A DNA stretch of 64,000 nucleotides from Undaria pinnatifida (GCA_012845835.1 JABAKD010000006.1:1720116-1784115), one strand, 5' to 3'. Positions 12,063-24,934 are shown, counted from the first letter of the stretch. The notes: generated from the sequence alone by a model not told the origin. Translations and numbers: made by a program.

Positions 12063-14004
12063 TCATTATGGGCTTATTTATAGAATATATACCTGGTATG
12101 ACCGCGCTTGACTTCTTCCCCTTCACAAGGTCCATATTCATGCTTTTGATTAGTCATCCAACGGTACCGTTTCACGATTTGAGCCGCATCTTTCTGACCG
12201 GCTAAGTTCCTTGACCGGGGAAATACCGGATATTATATTGATTCGCTCTGGAATATCGTTGTTTTGGGACTAACGCTTAGATTGTTGATCGGGTGATGCG
12301 AACGAAGACCTCCTTTGGAAAGTCCTGTTCCGGGTGATGTACGGAGCTCCGCAGGCCAGGGGCGCGAAAACATCCTCTGCATCACTTCTGCGGGACTACC
12401 TACTAGCGTCGTTTTAGGTCCTAATCTCGCGAATAAAGTTGCTCAAAATATGGTCCCCCTGCTGTACTACTCATTCTTGTTGTGCTTCAGATGGTAACCT
12501 TGTCAACAAACCTAGGCTGCTGTGTTTCTGTCCTTGCCCCATATCATACTCAAGTGACGAGAATTTTAGTTGTCGCGCTTAAGTTCCACTCTTATCAATA
12601 CGATAGACAAGCCCATTCGTCTCAGTTGCCACGATTAAGCTCCTACATTTTTCTACTGCGCCAGGGAACTTCACTGGTCATAGTTGTGACTCACCAGCTC
12701 CCAGCCTAGTCAATGGCAACTCGCTTGGTTTGCCACGCTACAATTTACACAGTTAAGGATTCAGGTAGTCTTACCAAAAATATGCTGTGTTTTACGGTGC
12801 AAGAGCACAGTTTAGACCAAGGCTATGGTAGGGGGGGTACCCCCATTTTCACTGGTGTGTTTGAGCCAATCGCACGAGTAGCTCTGTACCCTACGGATGA
12901 AGATGTTTTAAGAACTTGGTTTGCCGCAGCTTAGATCACCTTTGCATTGCGGATTGATTTCGTCAATGTAAAACATAAAGAAAACGTAAGATTGCATAGG
13001 AACAAAGGGGTTACTCGCGCGAGTGACCCCTAGCCACTGAAATTTAAGGCCCAAAAAGGGACCCCCCTACCGTAGCCTGCGTCTTTACTAGTAGTCACGT
13101 TCACGTCTCTGCGTATGTTGAACCTCGACCCATGATACGATCGAATTGTTGGTGTCTCCGAAATGACGAGACCATATAATTCTTGCTCTAATCGCCATAG
13201 TAATTTCATTCTTGCTCGGCAACATAATTCAATTTGTTTGTACGACACTTGGGCCATGGGCTCACCCAAATTCGGGATGCATTTGTACCTTTATTCTATT
13301 ACTCGGTTTTTGGGGAGGGCGGCATAAAACGCTCGACATGAGGAGTCTCAGAACAAACCTTTTGTTCCTCGCTACCTTTGCATGTGTCTAAGGTAGCTAT
13401 ACCTGTCGTTCTTCAGTCTGCTACCCTCGAGGACCAGCCATTGTTATACTTTTGGCTCGTGAGCTCTAGTCCTCGTTCAATGGACGAGCTACGCTCATCG
13501 TATTCAGGTGTCTCCGTTCATCTCTTTCTACCGTAGTATCAACGTGCCAGTTACCCCCAGTCGTCTTAGTTGTGGCGATTTAGCCGTTTCCCCTGCTGAC
13601 GAGAAGCTTGTCTGATAAATAAAAATATTTCTGTTTTAATGTTTCGATACGTATTCCCAATGGGATGGTTAGTCATAGACTATAGATGCTGCCCCAAACA
13701 AATCGCTTATCGCGGTTGCGTCAGCGAGGTACAGAGTCACTCGTATCGTGCGAGTATGATATTATAGTACGATAGCTCAGACTCGCTAGTAGTTCAAAAT
13801 GAGGGTATGATAGAGTATGATACTACAACACCCTACCCTAGCTTTGATGCTGCTTTTACAATCACAGAGCGTAGCTTCATTGGTCTTAACTGCCGACCAA
13901 AGGCGAAACGGAGGTACCACCATTTATTCTGCTGAACACACGTCACTCGCGCGAAGAACCATTTGTCTCGATCAAAAACGGACTGCGACAAATGCTCATC
14001 GATT

Positions 14005-14242
14005 GAGCAGCGTGACAAGCGCTTCGATGGCGACGGCGCATACCGCTAACGAGAAACAACGAAAAAAATGTGTTCGACTGAGGACGCAGGGTAGCCGCAC
14101 TAGCGCGAACCTTGAAATCGATGGAGCAGCGTGACAAGCACTTCGATGGCGACGGCGCATACCGCCAAAGAGAAACAACGAAAGAAATGTGTTCGACTGA
14201 GGACGCAGGGTAGCCGCACTAGCGCGAACCTTGAAATCGACC
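14005..14242. repeat. 119 bp tandem duplication
   Basis: Two adjacent copies (14005-14123 and 14124-14242) differ at only a few positions, starting GAGCAGCGTGACAAGC. They create matching short frames on both strands. No function seen. Confidence 0.9.
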
Positions 14243-14931
14243 CCTTACCACATGCAGCCTTCGCCTGCCGCGTGTCAGCTCCTAAGCAAATCAATGCGCG
14301 AGGGAACCCTGGCTGTCTTAGCTTCCATGGTTCAGCTTTCAAAAGGTTTCAATGCACCGAGGCATTTTAGCGGCCCCGAATGCCGCACCTCAGCTACCTA
14401 ATATATCAAAGGAAATTTTTATAGGTGCCTTTCGTCGGCTCCTCCTCTTATCAACCCAATTAAATACCTCAAAACTTCAGCCACGCTTCCCCCACCTACC
14501 CTCCGTTCTAGGTACCCTCATGTGTCCAAACGGTCAAAGTTATCGCGCGGCCATGGGTGCAGCAGGTTGATTCACCTCGGCCGCGCCGGGGAGCATAGCT
14601 GGGAATCTTTCGCCTTCGGTGTTATCCGTACCAATGCATTCGTGTCAAAATTATTGCGCTTCAACTGCTACCCTTAACAACACAACGCGTTTAACAACCG
14701 AGTTTAACCCAGTACACTCCCCAGGTAAGGTCACCTTGACCCCGCGAAGACGAATAGCAGTGCACCATCGCGAGTCGTTTTCGTTGTCGCGCGTCAGCTC
14801 TTACCGTATGGACACACCAAGCAAGGTCGTTGGGCAAACCTATCGCGGCCCCACTCCTTCCGCCTGTCAACGCGTTGAGTCTTGGCGTAGATGCCGTGAC
14901 CTCATGAATTATGCACCAGGTACGAGCTCAC

Positions 14932-15021
14932 CTGGACTGCACTGGGATGCATAGTCGTACACCCCGGATCCATCGCATCCATGAAGTCGAAGCTCACCTC
15001 GTCCATGGCCACGAACAGAAT
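14932..15021 (-). CDS. Glycosyltransferase exon 2
   Basis: A 90 bp, 30-codon exon on the minus strand. The acceptor CAG follows a T/C-containing stretch (exon starts at 15021, or 15024 if the upstream GAG is used; both phase 0). The donor is GTGAGC (plus 14926-14931). It reads ILFVAMDEVSFDFMDAMDP and ends HPSAVQ, which is the second beta strand and Asp-rich turn of PF03407 proteins. It fits between exon 1 (ending in a strand plus helix) and exon 3. The longer frame starting at 15080 joins out of phase, which is why the shorter exon is chosen. Confidence 0.68.
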
Positions 15022-15432
15022 CTGCTCGTGGGAATGCAAACATGGGCCCAGGTTAATCCCATATTTTTGACGAAAATGTGCTGGAGTTTAGCACGTTCGA
15101 AAAACAATATGATCGTCCAAAAACGCAACATTACCTGGATGCCGTTTGTATGTAGAAGCATGAGGAAAAAGGTGTGACTAAGGACCATGCGTTTGTTCAT
15201 TGGATTGCACCTTGAGGTTTTCGAAGATAGATTTTGGGTGAGATGTAGAGCTACTTATGTGACGAAATCGTGAAGTCGGGCTCATCTTGCCCATGGTCGC
15301 CACGAGGGGGACCTGTGTGTGACAATCGAAGTAAATAATCGCATCCGATACACGTGACAACAAAAACACTTAATGTAGACATCTTATCCTGCACTCGGGA
15401 TGGCACCATTTTTTCAGTATATTTGTATTTAT

Positions 15433-15567
15433 ATTTCTTCCACGAACTTCTGCTTTCCAGCTTCTAGACAAGCCGTGGTCACAGGTCGTCACTTGTCCCC
15501 CCCGGTTATTGCCTTCGATGTTTACTGCGCATAGGGTTCAGCAATCCCGCTGCTCGTCGATTTCTCA
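15433..15567 (-). repeat. tRNA-derived SINE, truncated copy lacking the head
   Basis: Matches the tail half of the SINE copies at 34076-34379 and 62444-62753 (CTTCTAGACAAGCCGTGGTC, and GCTCGTCGATTT at the end). The tRNA-like promoter region is missing. Confidence 0.75.
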
Positions 15568-15785
15568 TATGTACAATTAATAAATGAGCACGACCGTAAA
15601 CCAGGCGCATCAAGATTTGTTTAGGTCCATTTCATGGACCATGGGAGTTGGTTGAGAGTAAGGGCTACGCGAAGTATGGGTGGACAAGGGTTGGATGGGG
15701 CCCATCAAGGAACATCTGAGGGAATGAGACACAGGTATGCTCTTGCTGCTGTGATATTGACGAGCCCCGTTGATCATATGCTGCA

Positions 15786-16860
15786 TAGTCCGACCACCCG
15801 CACGATCACGCGTATAGCAAGCCCCTACATATATCGGAGTATCACACACACGCTTGCCAAGATGACTTCCGACTAAATCTTCGATCTCACGGCTGGAGAG
15901 TATTTTCATATTATGTATGTGCTATGCCTCTTGAAAACCTTTCCCTTCCCCCCCCCCTCCCGCCCCCCTTTTTTTTCCGCTCCCTCTTGCTCAAACGCCC
16001 CACCTAACATCGAATTCTGCCAGAGTAAAAAACACTCCCACGCACTTGATGTCACCTCATCATCTTCCTAGAGCCATCCATGCCCCTGCTGCAATCAACC
16101 CCCCCCCCCTCCCCCTTGGTGCAGTTCAACCCCCCCCCCCAGCCCCTCCCCCACTCCCCCCCCCCTCCAAACGCCTCCTCCTTCCCCACCACCAGCACCA
16201 TCGCCTAGACGTAGCACCCCGTGTATAGCAAACCCCTACATCTATGCGACCTATACATGTTGTTCAAAAACCCTTCCCCGCCCCCCCTCACCCTCACCTC
16301 CACCCCTTCGAACGCTCCGCCCTCTTCTCACTGGTTGTACGATTTACAGGATAGGATTTATAGTTTCCACGCACAGATTATTCTGCCGTGCCCGTGCCCC
16401 CCAACCCCCACCGCTCCCTTTTGATCAAACCCAGGCCCCCACGTCCTTAACAACTCCGCCCTGCGGTCATCGGTTACTCGACTTACAGGATTCACTTGAT
16501 AAACTGATGCATTTCCTTTTGATCCAACCCAGGGCCCCACGTCCTTAACAACTCCGCCCTGCGGTCATCGGTTATTCGACTTACAGGATTCACTTGATAA
16601 ACTGATGCATTTCCTTCCACAGCGGCCAAAATTTGTTCCCCTCTATAACGGGATATATATTTTTCGCGCACAGACTGACAAGCATCACACTGTTGACGCT
16701 GATCGCTACACTGTAGTTGCAAGGGGAGTCGCCGACCTACATCCTTAATGAGGACACACAACCCGTACTACGCGCGATCGGAGTATCACACACAGCTTGC
16801 AAAGATGAATTTCGACAAAATATTCAATCTCACAGCTGGAGTGTATTTCTATTTTTATAA
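15786..16860 (-). repeat. Poly-G mosaic repeats, minus orientation
   Basis: Contains two family termini (near 15890 and 16830, both GATCTCAC...GCTGGAG), the module around CACCATCGCCTAGAC, several C-rich tracts and a 99 bp tandem duplication of the internal unit (about 16418-16516 and 16517-16615). The piece at 15786-15905 has its core deleted. No protein is encoded. Confidence 0.75.
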
Positions 16861-17794
16861 TATACTATATACTACTAAATACTACTATATACTACTGTGG
16901 GCGGTGCTTCGATCGAGGTAGCACCACTTTCAGCGAAAACGTTCTTGAATGGCCGGGCTTTTTGGGGGATCCTTAAGCCTCGTTAACAAAAAAGTGGTCG
17001 GAATTTCATTTTTGTTCTAGCGACCTGTTCCGTCGAACACCAAGACCGGGGAATCGCTCGTTGGATAGATACTTTCGATTTCTAAAATTCCCTCTTTGGG
17101 TGAGGTGTGAAAACCCCTCAAAGCAAGAGGTCCAGAAACACACGCCCTTCACCTTCACCGTACGTAGCGCAAGCGAGAGTGCGCCAGCTGGCAAACTTCA
17201 ATGAAAACGGACTGGCAGCCAAAATGCTCAACCCTTAGCGTGAGAAAATGGAAAGTACATATCGAGGGAGACACGGAAACGTACCGTGACAACGGCTTGT
17301 GCCTAATGTCGCTGAGGTTTTCTGATCTGAAAACCTCAGCGGGGATGAACTGAGTCGTAACGGTGACGGCGCACAAAAAACTAACAATAGCTGTTGATAG
17401 TAATTCCTACTTCTTCGTAACGAAACACACCAGCCACTCTGAGGTACACGGATTGATGCAGCAGGGGATGGTCTGCTGCTCGTGTCGACTCCAACACAGC
17501 ATATCGTACGACGCGCGCGCGTAGCATGAGTTGCATTTTCCTCCTCACAGTCTTTGTACCTCTGACACACTGACACGTACTGAGACTCTGTCTCAGTGCT
17601 TATAGCTGCAGAGGTGGCACCAAAGTGTCTGTTTGGATCACTTGTGAAGAAGAAGAAATATCATGGTTTCAAGGTGGCGCTTATGTGGCCAAAACATGGA
17701 AACAAAGAAGATGTAAGTAGAGGAAAGAAGATGTAGGGAGTGATCAAGGTGGAGCTGACCGTCACCTGGTAAATACGACACAGTTCCCATGATT

Positions 17795-18350
17795 CGGGCA
17801 GATGTGCTCTGCGGGTAGCTATACTGGTCGAGACACTGCTTTACAGTTGTATGACGTGGAGCCCGAAGAAGCCTGTCTATGATACGCTACGACGGATTCA
17901 CCGCTCCATGCTCCTCCGAATCCTTGGATAGCGGAAACGGAAGCGCGACGACCACACCCTATCGTACGCCGACGCGCTTGCCAAGACAGCTTCCGAGAGC
18001 ATAGATGCGATAGTCCGCAAACGGAGGATATTGTTTGCGGAATTCGTAGCACGTATGGCGGGGGAGCGTCTGCCACAGAGGGTGATGTTTGGGGAGTTTG
18101 TCGAGGGTAAAAGCTACACAGAGGGGCAAGACGAAGACTGGATAGATCATCTAAAATAGGATATGTCGGTCTTTAAAATGAAATTCGAAAATGGCGAAAG
18201 GCTGATCATATGGATGGCAGATGGTTTCGACGAGTAGGGGAGGGATCCGAGTTGTTCATGCGGAATAGGCATGAAACGGAGAGACGCAAAGCTGCAGAGC
18301 GACACGCAAAGGCTGCAGCAGCGCCATCCACCGTCGGCATCTCCAAGCGG
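17795..18350 (+). pseudogene. LINE (non-LTR retrotransposon) 3' fragment, end of reverse transcriptase ORF
   Basis: The plus strand reads RCALRVAILVETLLYSCMTW, then HRSMLLRILG, RKRKRDDHTLSYADALAKT, RKRRILFAEFVARM and RLPQRVMFGEFVEG. This is the block after the RT domain of LINEs, where a broken helix and a Lys/Arg-rich stretch recur. A TAG at 17939-17941 replaces the usual Trp before RKRKR. After a stop at 18157 and a frame change, the tail (WFRRVGEGSELFM, then ERRKAAERHAKAAAAPSTVG) continues to about 18350. A 5'-truncated dead insertion. Confidence 0.72.
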
Positions 18351-18466
18351 CCGGGAGAAGGGGGAAGGGGAGGGGAGGGGGGGGGGAAGGGGGGGGGGAG
18401 GAGGGAGGGGAGAAGAGGGGAAGGGGAGAGGGGGGAGGGGGGAAGGGGGGGGGGAGGGGGGGCGTC
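18351..18466. repeat. Purine (GGGGA/GGGGGGA) tract at the LINE 3' end
   Basis: A near-pure G/A tract of about 115 bp follows directly on the LINE coding tail, so it may descend from the element's own 3' simple repeat. It generates spurious Gly-rich and Pro-rich frames. Confidence 0.8.
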
Positions 18467-18984
18467 ATGCCCAAGAGACTGAAGTCTGGGCTTGGCAATC
18501 ATCGTCTTGAAAATGGTGGGCCTTCAATTTGTTAGTTCGTGCTTGTATGAAAGCCTGATTGGGATGTTATTTGTGGTTTGTGAAACCGTAACGCATCTGA
18601 GGAGATGCTGCGGCACCAGGTTGGTTCCCCGAGAAATAATAAAAAAAAAAAAGTGTGTGGGGTCTCCAATCTCTCATGATTGGGGTCACCACGTGGCTGG
18701 GGAGTAAAAGCCCCTCAGCCGCACTTCGAAACTCTACTCTTCTTCTCATCCCAGCCCGATGGCTCTCCGGATTACGCGACTTCTGTCTCCGTGAGCGAGC
18801 CAGCCATGGACCTACCACCCGTGTACGTGGATGGTCAAACACTAATGACCGTCACAAGATAGCATAAGACCGCCCTGACTTCTTCGCCATGTTGCGTTTT
18901 CTCCCCAGTGCCGTTGACGATGCACTTGATATTTTCTATGAGCCCAATGCCGTTTTTATTAGCCAGTTCCTAGAGTCTGCTGGT

Positions 18985-19165
18985 AAGACATTTTTTTTCA
19001 TTTTTTTCTTCTTTTCTCCTTTCCTTGCTTCCTCTTCTTGTCTTATCTTTTCTTGCTTTCCTTGTCTATTTTTTCTTTCCTGTCCTTTTTTCGTTTTTTG
19101 TTTTGCTTTCTTTTCTTTCCTTTGCTTTCCTTTGTCTTCTTGTCTTTTCTTTGTTTCTTTTTTTT
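18985..19165. repeat. T/C-rich low-complexity tract
   Basis: Dominated by TTTTC, TTTCC and CTTTG motifs. Its open frames (Phe/Leu/Ser-rich) are artefacts. Confidence 0.85.
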
Positions 19166-19369
19166 AATTGACTTTCGTCTGTCGTGCGCATGCGTAGTGA
19201 TAGGTACTAGGTGCAATATATACGTGGTAGTCTTTCTTGGGTGGCAAGCGGTATAGTCGATTTTTCTAGCCGTGAGTAATGAGAGGTATGGTCCTGGCAC
19301 ATTGTAGACTGACTCCGTTTTCATTTTCACATATTTCTGGCGGAGGCATGAATTGCGTCAGCTGTGATA

Positions 19370-19800
19370 TATGCATTATCCCCTTGAAAGGATTCATAGC
19401 TTACATGCACAAATTGCTCCCCCTTCCCCCCCCCCCCCCCCCCCTTCAAACCCGCTCGCTTTTGATCAAAACCAGGCCCCCACGTCCTTCAAAACTCCGC
19501 CCCCCCCCCTCACCGGTTATTCGACTTACAATATTCACTTGATAAAAGGATACATTTCCCTCCACAGCTGTCAGATTTTCTCCCCCTCAGAAACGGGTTT
19601 TATAGTTTCAGCCCACAGACTGACTAAAATCACCCTGTTGACCCTGATAGCTACACTGTAGTTGTAAGGGGAGTAGCCGACCTATATCCTTAATGAGGAC
19701 ACACAACTCGTAATGCGCGCGATCGGAGTATCACACACAGCTTGCAAAGATGAGTTTCGACGAAATCTTCGATCTCACAGCTGGAGTGCATTTTCATTTT
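19370..19800 (-). repeat. Poly-G mosaic repeat, one copy, minus orientation
   Basis: Runs from the module at GATTCATAGCTTACATGCAC through a C run (about 19427-19444) and the conserved core to the terminus (GATCTCACAGCTGGAG, near 19785). Confidence 0.8.
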
Positions 19801-19903
19801 TTTAATATGCGTGTACCACCTTGGGTTGTGTGGGTTTTTTCCCTGGGGTATTCCTCCACTCCAGAGTGACTGAAGCTTGTCCCGTGACCACGGACTTGAT
19901 TAT

Positions 19904-19940
19904 GCGAGTTAATGTGAGAACAACATCAACAACAACAAAA
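19904..19940 (+). repeat. GCGAGTTAATGTGAGAAC plus (AAC)n
   Basis: One of four places where this 18-nt motif directly precedes an AAC-rich repeat (also 29903-29952, 33902-33932, and 21752-21770 on the minus strand). It looks like the constant end of a repeat element whose tail is an AAC microsatellite. Confidence 0.7.
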
Positions 19941-20459
19941 ACTCACCGACAAACCTTCTTACAGTTAAGTGGGACCAAGGTTGGGCTGACCAGGACCTGA
20001 TCGATACGGCACAATGCCCATGCCATCGACAGATATACTCGTCGAGATGTTGTACGTACCGACCGACCGTCCTTCCTATAGTTAAGTTCCTTGCAACATG
20101 CCTTGCAACGTTCGCCGACACTTACCATGTGAAGTTTGCGTATACAATACACCGACGTGGAGTATCAAACCGATATTCCCCGCATATTGTATTTCCCTGC
20201 ATCTAGATGCAGACACTCAGTGATCTCAGGCTAGTGACTGCCATTGGGAACGATAGCAATGTACTAAGTCCATGTTTCAGTTACCCCCGCCCTCTTCAAA
20301 TTTCAACCTCGTACTATCGAAAGTTTAGGCCACATGGCTCTCTCATTATCATCACCACCATTGTCACCAATATCTGAATCATGTCCACAGCAATCGCAGC
20401 ATATATCATCGACACCATCACGCGATTGCCATCGAAATCATGCCGGAAACTCACTTGAG

Positions 20460-20600
20460 AACGCAGCCTGGGGGACATACACAATTTCTCGAGAGTCTTA
20501 ATACGGTAGCCCCCCCAATGTTTCTTGAATAAAATCGCGGCGGTTTCGAAACCAGCTCCTGCCGTTACCTCCTGATACGGGGCTTCTTGGCGTAGCGTTC
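20460..20600 (-). pseudogene. Exon-like relic related to 5240-5434
   Basis: The minus strand reads GAGFETAAILFKKHWGGYR, matching GAGFQTADFVEDKLGGLP at 5240-5434 by protein and nucleotide. A possible GTGAGT donor lies about 50 codons downstream. Family not recognised. Confidence 0.35.
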
Positions 20601-21580
20601 GATAGTTTGTTGGGAAGAAGAAAATACAAGAGAATTTACTTTTCATAATCTTCGTTCCTCGTGTCGTGCAGCCATGAAACGTTCGTTAAAGGAAAACGCT
20701 GTCTTGTGGGGCGGGGCTATCGCGGAAGCAATCTTGATGCAGACCGGGGTTGATCCCAGGGGCAAAAATTCCTTAACGAGGACGGTGTCGGTATCACTTG
20801 TTCCGTTCAGAGCGCCAACCAGACCCACACATACAAACAACACATGTTTCGTGGGTGATATCATACTGCGATTGAATCTACGACATGTCGGACCAAGAAA
20901 AAATCTGAAGAGAAGGAAATCTAATGAAGTAGGCGCCGGGTAGTTGGGGATGCATGCGCCGCTTTGGCACGGGGAGAAACACCCCCCTAAGACGCCGAAA
21001 ATAGAAGGGCGAAAAGACAATGTATCGTCTTCAAGAGCGACAACAGCAACAATGTCAATCAATGTTGACAGCATTAATGCCTTAAGATGTATCTGTTGAC
21101 GCCCCGCGGGCGGACAAAAAATCAATACCCTGGTAGGTGGAAGAGCTAAATGCTCAGGGAGAACAAAGAGGTAGGCGGATGAAAAGGTAAGAAATTTAAC
21201 GAGGTAATTCCCCCGGGACGCTCACAAGGTTTTGGGGCTTCACCCGCGGTGTAGTTGTTCGGGGGGGGGAGGCTTCTCAAATGATATTTAAGCCTTCACT
21301 GCTGGAAACCCATTTGGGGAACGAAATTTCTTGAATTTAGTATAGAGAGGGACTTGGGGGCTCTAAAGAGGTTACAGTAAACCAATCCGTGCATGCCCGC
21401 CATCATTAATATATACGACTTGATCGTTCTCAGAACTCACCATATTCGCCATCACCGTCATCGTCATCGCCATCACCGTTGAAACGCCCGCCATCCAGGC
21501 CATTATGGACACCATGATTCAAATCGTCACCGTGTCACCACCCAACCATCATGGTCATCATTGCACTCTCCTCCTAACTG

Positions 21581-21593
21581 TTGTTGTTGCCGG

Positions 21594-21633
<40 letters not shown>

Positions 21634-21646
21634 GCTGTTGTTGTGG

Positions 21647-21716
<70 letters not shown>

Positions 21717-21747
21717 GGTTGTGGTTGTTGTTGTTGTTGTTGTTGTT
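21581..21747. repeat. (TTG)n microsatellite, about 167 bp
   Basis: Trinucleotide run with a few interruptions, next to the inverted GTTAATGTGAGAAC motif (21752-21770). It produces spurious Val, Leu, Cys and Asn homopolymer frames. Confidence 0.97.
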
Positions 21748-21962
21748 ATTTTTTGTTCTCACATTAACGCTTGTCAAACATCTACAGTCCGTGGTCACAC
21801 AAAGGTACTGGACTCTATTATTAGGATGTTCCGTAAAACCAAATAAAAAATAAATAAACGTTCGCTCGGGAGATACTACGCTTTCCCGCCGAAAAACGCA
21901 CGATACGAAGAAGGCGCACAGTTGAAATGATCCAATGTGCAAACTGAACTCATATGTCTCAC

Positions 21963-23216
21963 CTTAGCATCGCCCCCTGTAGCCTTCTTCACCGAGCGCC
22001 AAAAGTTAGTTGCCATATCTAAATAGCCGCAGTTCACATTATTCACCACGACTAACCCTTTAGACGTTCCAGAAGTAGACCCTTTCACCACCGCCGTATC
22101 CAGAATATACTCCGGCGGCCACGGAGCCCTAGCAATCCTGCTGCTCCTTCCCACGCTACTGCAAACACCGCTTGTTCCCGTTGCTTCGTCCGGAGATTTC
22201 GCTTTCAACAAATTTTCAAGTGGAGATACCCCTCGAGGGGGACCACCATCACCGCTGCCATCATCACAATCTGTCACGAGTCCAAGATCCAGTCGTCCAA
22301 TATTAACGTCCACCTCGTTCTTCCCCCTACCGGGAGTTGTTGTGGGCACGCCACTCCAGCCGGGGTACTTGCCTACCTCGAAACCAATCGAAGACGCTTG
22401 GGCAAAGAAAGAGGGCACAACCTTAGTACCGTCAACCAAGAAGTGCTGCTCGTCTATCGCGAAACCCTGGTTGCTGCGTATCAAAACCGCGATCGCATCA
22501 AGCAGGGAAAGATTTTCCACTTTCCAGGTCTCTAGCCCAGCGCGCGCCAATCTCCACCTCTCCAACATGGCGCGGTTGCACCAGATTTGTGAAACAAACT
22601 TATCGGAAAGCCAGTGATTTCCAGCGGGGTCAATACCTCTCGAGCGAGACCGCGTGAGAATCGCTGTTGGCTGGCGTGCCTGGTGCAGTGGCTGCGAGAT
22701 GCTCTCCACCGACTTGGTTAGCCCGGGGTGGGGTAGAGCTCCTTCCCCGAGAAGCCCCACCCCCATCAGTTTGTTGTCGTGTGTGGACACGAAATTTTCT
22801 AGGACTGCGGCCCACGATGACGTTCCATCTACTCGGAAAGGCTGAACGTGAGGCACTGCTGCGATGGATTCCTCTAATCCGGGGGTAGTGCAGAGAACAT
22901 ACACGTTTGGGAGTGCGTCGGTTGTCCCCGTGTTGACGTCTTGGGCCCATCGGGACCAAATTTGTAGAGCGTATGCTCCTGCAGAGCCGCCAACAAGAGC
23001 GACAAGAATCGCCGGCATGGTGTCGGCTTGTTGTGCGACATATTCTGGTTCTCCTAAAGGGACCCCAATAGTAGCAGTGGCTGTTATCGCTGTGAAGACA
23101 GGGTGACATAACCACAACCGCCGTGCGACGCGTTGTAGTCCGCAGAAGAAGCTGCCGTAGACTCGTGTCATGGCCATCGCAATACGGCGTGGCAATACCG
23201 TCCGTAGATGCTTCAA
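21963..23216 (-). CDS. Glycosyltransferase exon 1 (N-terminal 418 residues)
   Basis: Minus-strand ATG at 23216. The open frame runs to 21876, but a strong donor (AAG then GTGAGA, plus 21957-21962) ends the exon after codon 418 in phase 0. The first 35 residues are Arg-rich with no acidic residue, followed by hydrophobic stretches at about 39-55 and 67-87. A type II signal-anchor is likely; a mitochondrial presequence is the alternative. A long, poorly conserved middle (about 90-380) would be the stem region. The last 32 residues, with VVVNNVNCGYLDMATNFWRS, match the first strand and helix of the PF03407 domain, which tie this exon to the downstream exons. Codon use is even and GC-rich compared with flanking repeats. 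Start choice is the first ATG; no TATA box is evident. Confidence 0.72.
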
Positions 23217-24930
23217 GCTGACGAGATGGTTACCACTTGAGGGGTCGCTTCTTGATCGCGTCCTCCTTCGTGTGGTGTTTTACGAAACAAAGGTAGACGT
23301 AAACAAGTGCGTATGTTTATGCAATATAGCGATATAGCACAGTAATGGCGGGCCTCCATATATTGCCAGCATGGGGCACTCTAGAACGCCGGCATCACGC
23401 ATGATAATGTGAGGACATCGACAACAACAATAATAATCCCCACCATTTGGGCGAGTGGGTCGGAATGACGTCGAGAGTTCCAAGGGGTGCTAGGCAGTCG
23501 TACCAGCACTATAGGCAAACGTCGAATGATCTGTCACAAGTCTTGAAAGAAAAAGTGGCACTGCTCAAACAGCACTATAGAGGTCAGTGACAATAGTCGA
23601 CCAGCACTATTGGGGACCATATCGATGCAGCTGAACTATTCTTTGTTTTCTATCAGACGGATGAGGGGTGAGACTGCATGAAGTTTCGATTACAAGCTAG
23701 TTTATTTCGATTGAAATATATTTAAAACGGAATTTTAATGGCTTTGGCATGTCAAAGCTAAAGATAAGATACGCAGAACCTATGTTGTTGTATACGCACT
23801 CCTGGCGCAGGAAAATATCCTTGGCAAAATCCTCTTTAACCCCTTTAGAGCCCCCGAACCCCTCCCTATACTAAATTCAAGTAAATTTGTCCCCAGAAAC
23901 GGGTTTCCAGTTGTAAAGGGGTTAAGACGTACTACTACTGTAGGAGATTTTATTTTGGCTCTTAGAACTGAATTCAGGGTCAATTATACCAGTTTCACTC
24001 GGCTGGACTGTCGAAAACACCGATACACTCTTCGAGATCCATCTCCTAGTTTCCCGAGGGCTCTCTGGAGCAGTTTTCCGTTTCTCCAGGGTCTCGTTCT
24101 GATTTTTGGCGCAACAAATCAGTTTTCAGAAATATATGTTGTTGCTCAAAACTAAAGCTAAAAATATTGGATTTTTGAGGATATTTGGCTGAAAATCATG
24201 AGGTCGTCAGAACTGGCAAATTGGACCAACAGACGAACTACAAATTCGGAAAAAACGGATGAGTGCGTCAGAAAACTCTCGGAAACCTCCGGGGATAATT
24301 CTAAAGAATATATAGGTATTTTTTGGTCGTTCCGCCGAGTAAATGGCGTATAATCAGCCAAAATTGTCAGTTCTGAGGCCAGAAAAAATGAATAACTTCC
24401 TATAATAATCAGTCTAGGAATAAATAATGAAGTCTTTGGAATAATCCTCCTTGCCAATGACGCAGCAGTAGCTTTTGCGATGTTCTTGCCCCACAAATCG
24501 TACCAGATAAGTTTACCAAATACATTTTGGTGTTTGAGGTTGTCCGCACATTGTTGATTAGTTTTTCATAAACGCGCGGCGAAGCGGCGCTCGGGTTGGA
24601 GCCCTAGCCTGGGGTAGGGTTGGGGTTAGGGTTAATAATGTGGATCCACGCCCTTTCTCGACTTCACGAATAAATAAATAACAAAAACACAAATAAAAAC
24701 AGATTGTAAACCGCTAAAAAAAGAGAAAAGCGAAACATATTTGGGACAACGATACGAGTATATGGTACGATTTGTGGGACAAAGCCGGTAATAATGGCAC
24801 TAACTGAGGTCTACTCTCGCTACAAACAAACTCTCAGCGACATTCCCAAACAAAGGAAAACTTTTACGATCCGGCGGGAATGATTTTAATGAAGCTCTAC
24901 ACAGCAACACTGTATTATTATTACAGTTTC
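23217..24930. other. Upstream region of the glycosyltransferase gene, no gene seen
   Basis: Should contain the promoter and 5' leader of the minus-strand gene. Nothing recognisable as a TATA box is seen. The motif CAGCACTAT occurs three times (about 23502-23610). A short degenerate telomere-like run (GGGTTGGGGTTAGGGTTAA) lies at about 24617-24635. Confidence 0.5.
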
Positions 24931-24934
24931 CGAG

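Larger units (their letters stand above)
6958..14931 (-). other. Intron 2 of the glycosyltransferase gene (about 8.0 kb)
   Basis: Between exons 2 and 3. It holds a palindromic poly-G repeat (about 11000-12062) and a 119 bp tandem duplication (14005-14242). The stretches 7300-10990 and 12070-14000 show no gene I can support. The 7130-7294 and 12713-12934 frames are open but lack recognisable motifs. Confidence 0.5.
15022..21962 (-). other. Intron 1 of the glycosyltransferase gene (about 6.9 kb)
   Basis: Between exons 1 and 2. It contains a truncated SINE, poly-G repeats, a LINE tail, purine- and pyrimidine-rich tracts, an exon-like relic and a (TTG)n microsatellite. The stretch 16870-17790 shows nothing I can name. 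Confidence 0.5.

Noticed and set aside
14932-15080. Longer version of glycosyltransferase exon 2 starting at 15080
   Set aside because: It would begin in phase 1 while exon 1 ends in phase 0. The acceptor at 15022-15024 keeps the frame and the domain continuous.
21581-21853. Cys-, Val- and Leu-homopolymer proteins at the TTG repeat
   Set aside because: Microsatellite artefact.
24600-24640. Telomere-like GGGTTAGGGTTAA run
   Set aside because: Only two to three degenerate units; too short for an interstitial telomere claim.
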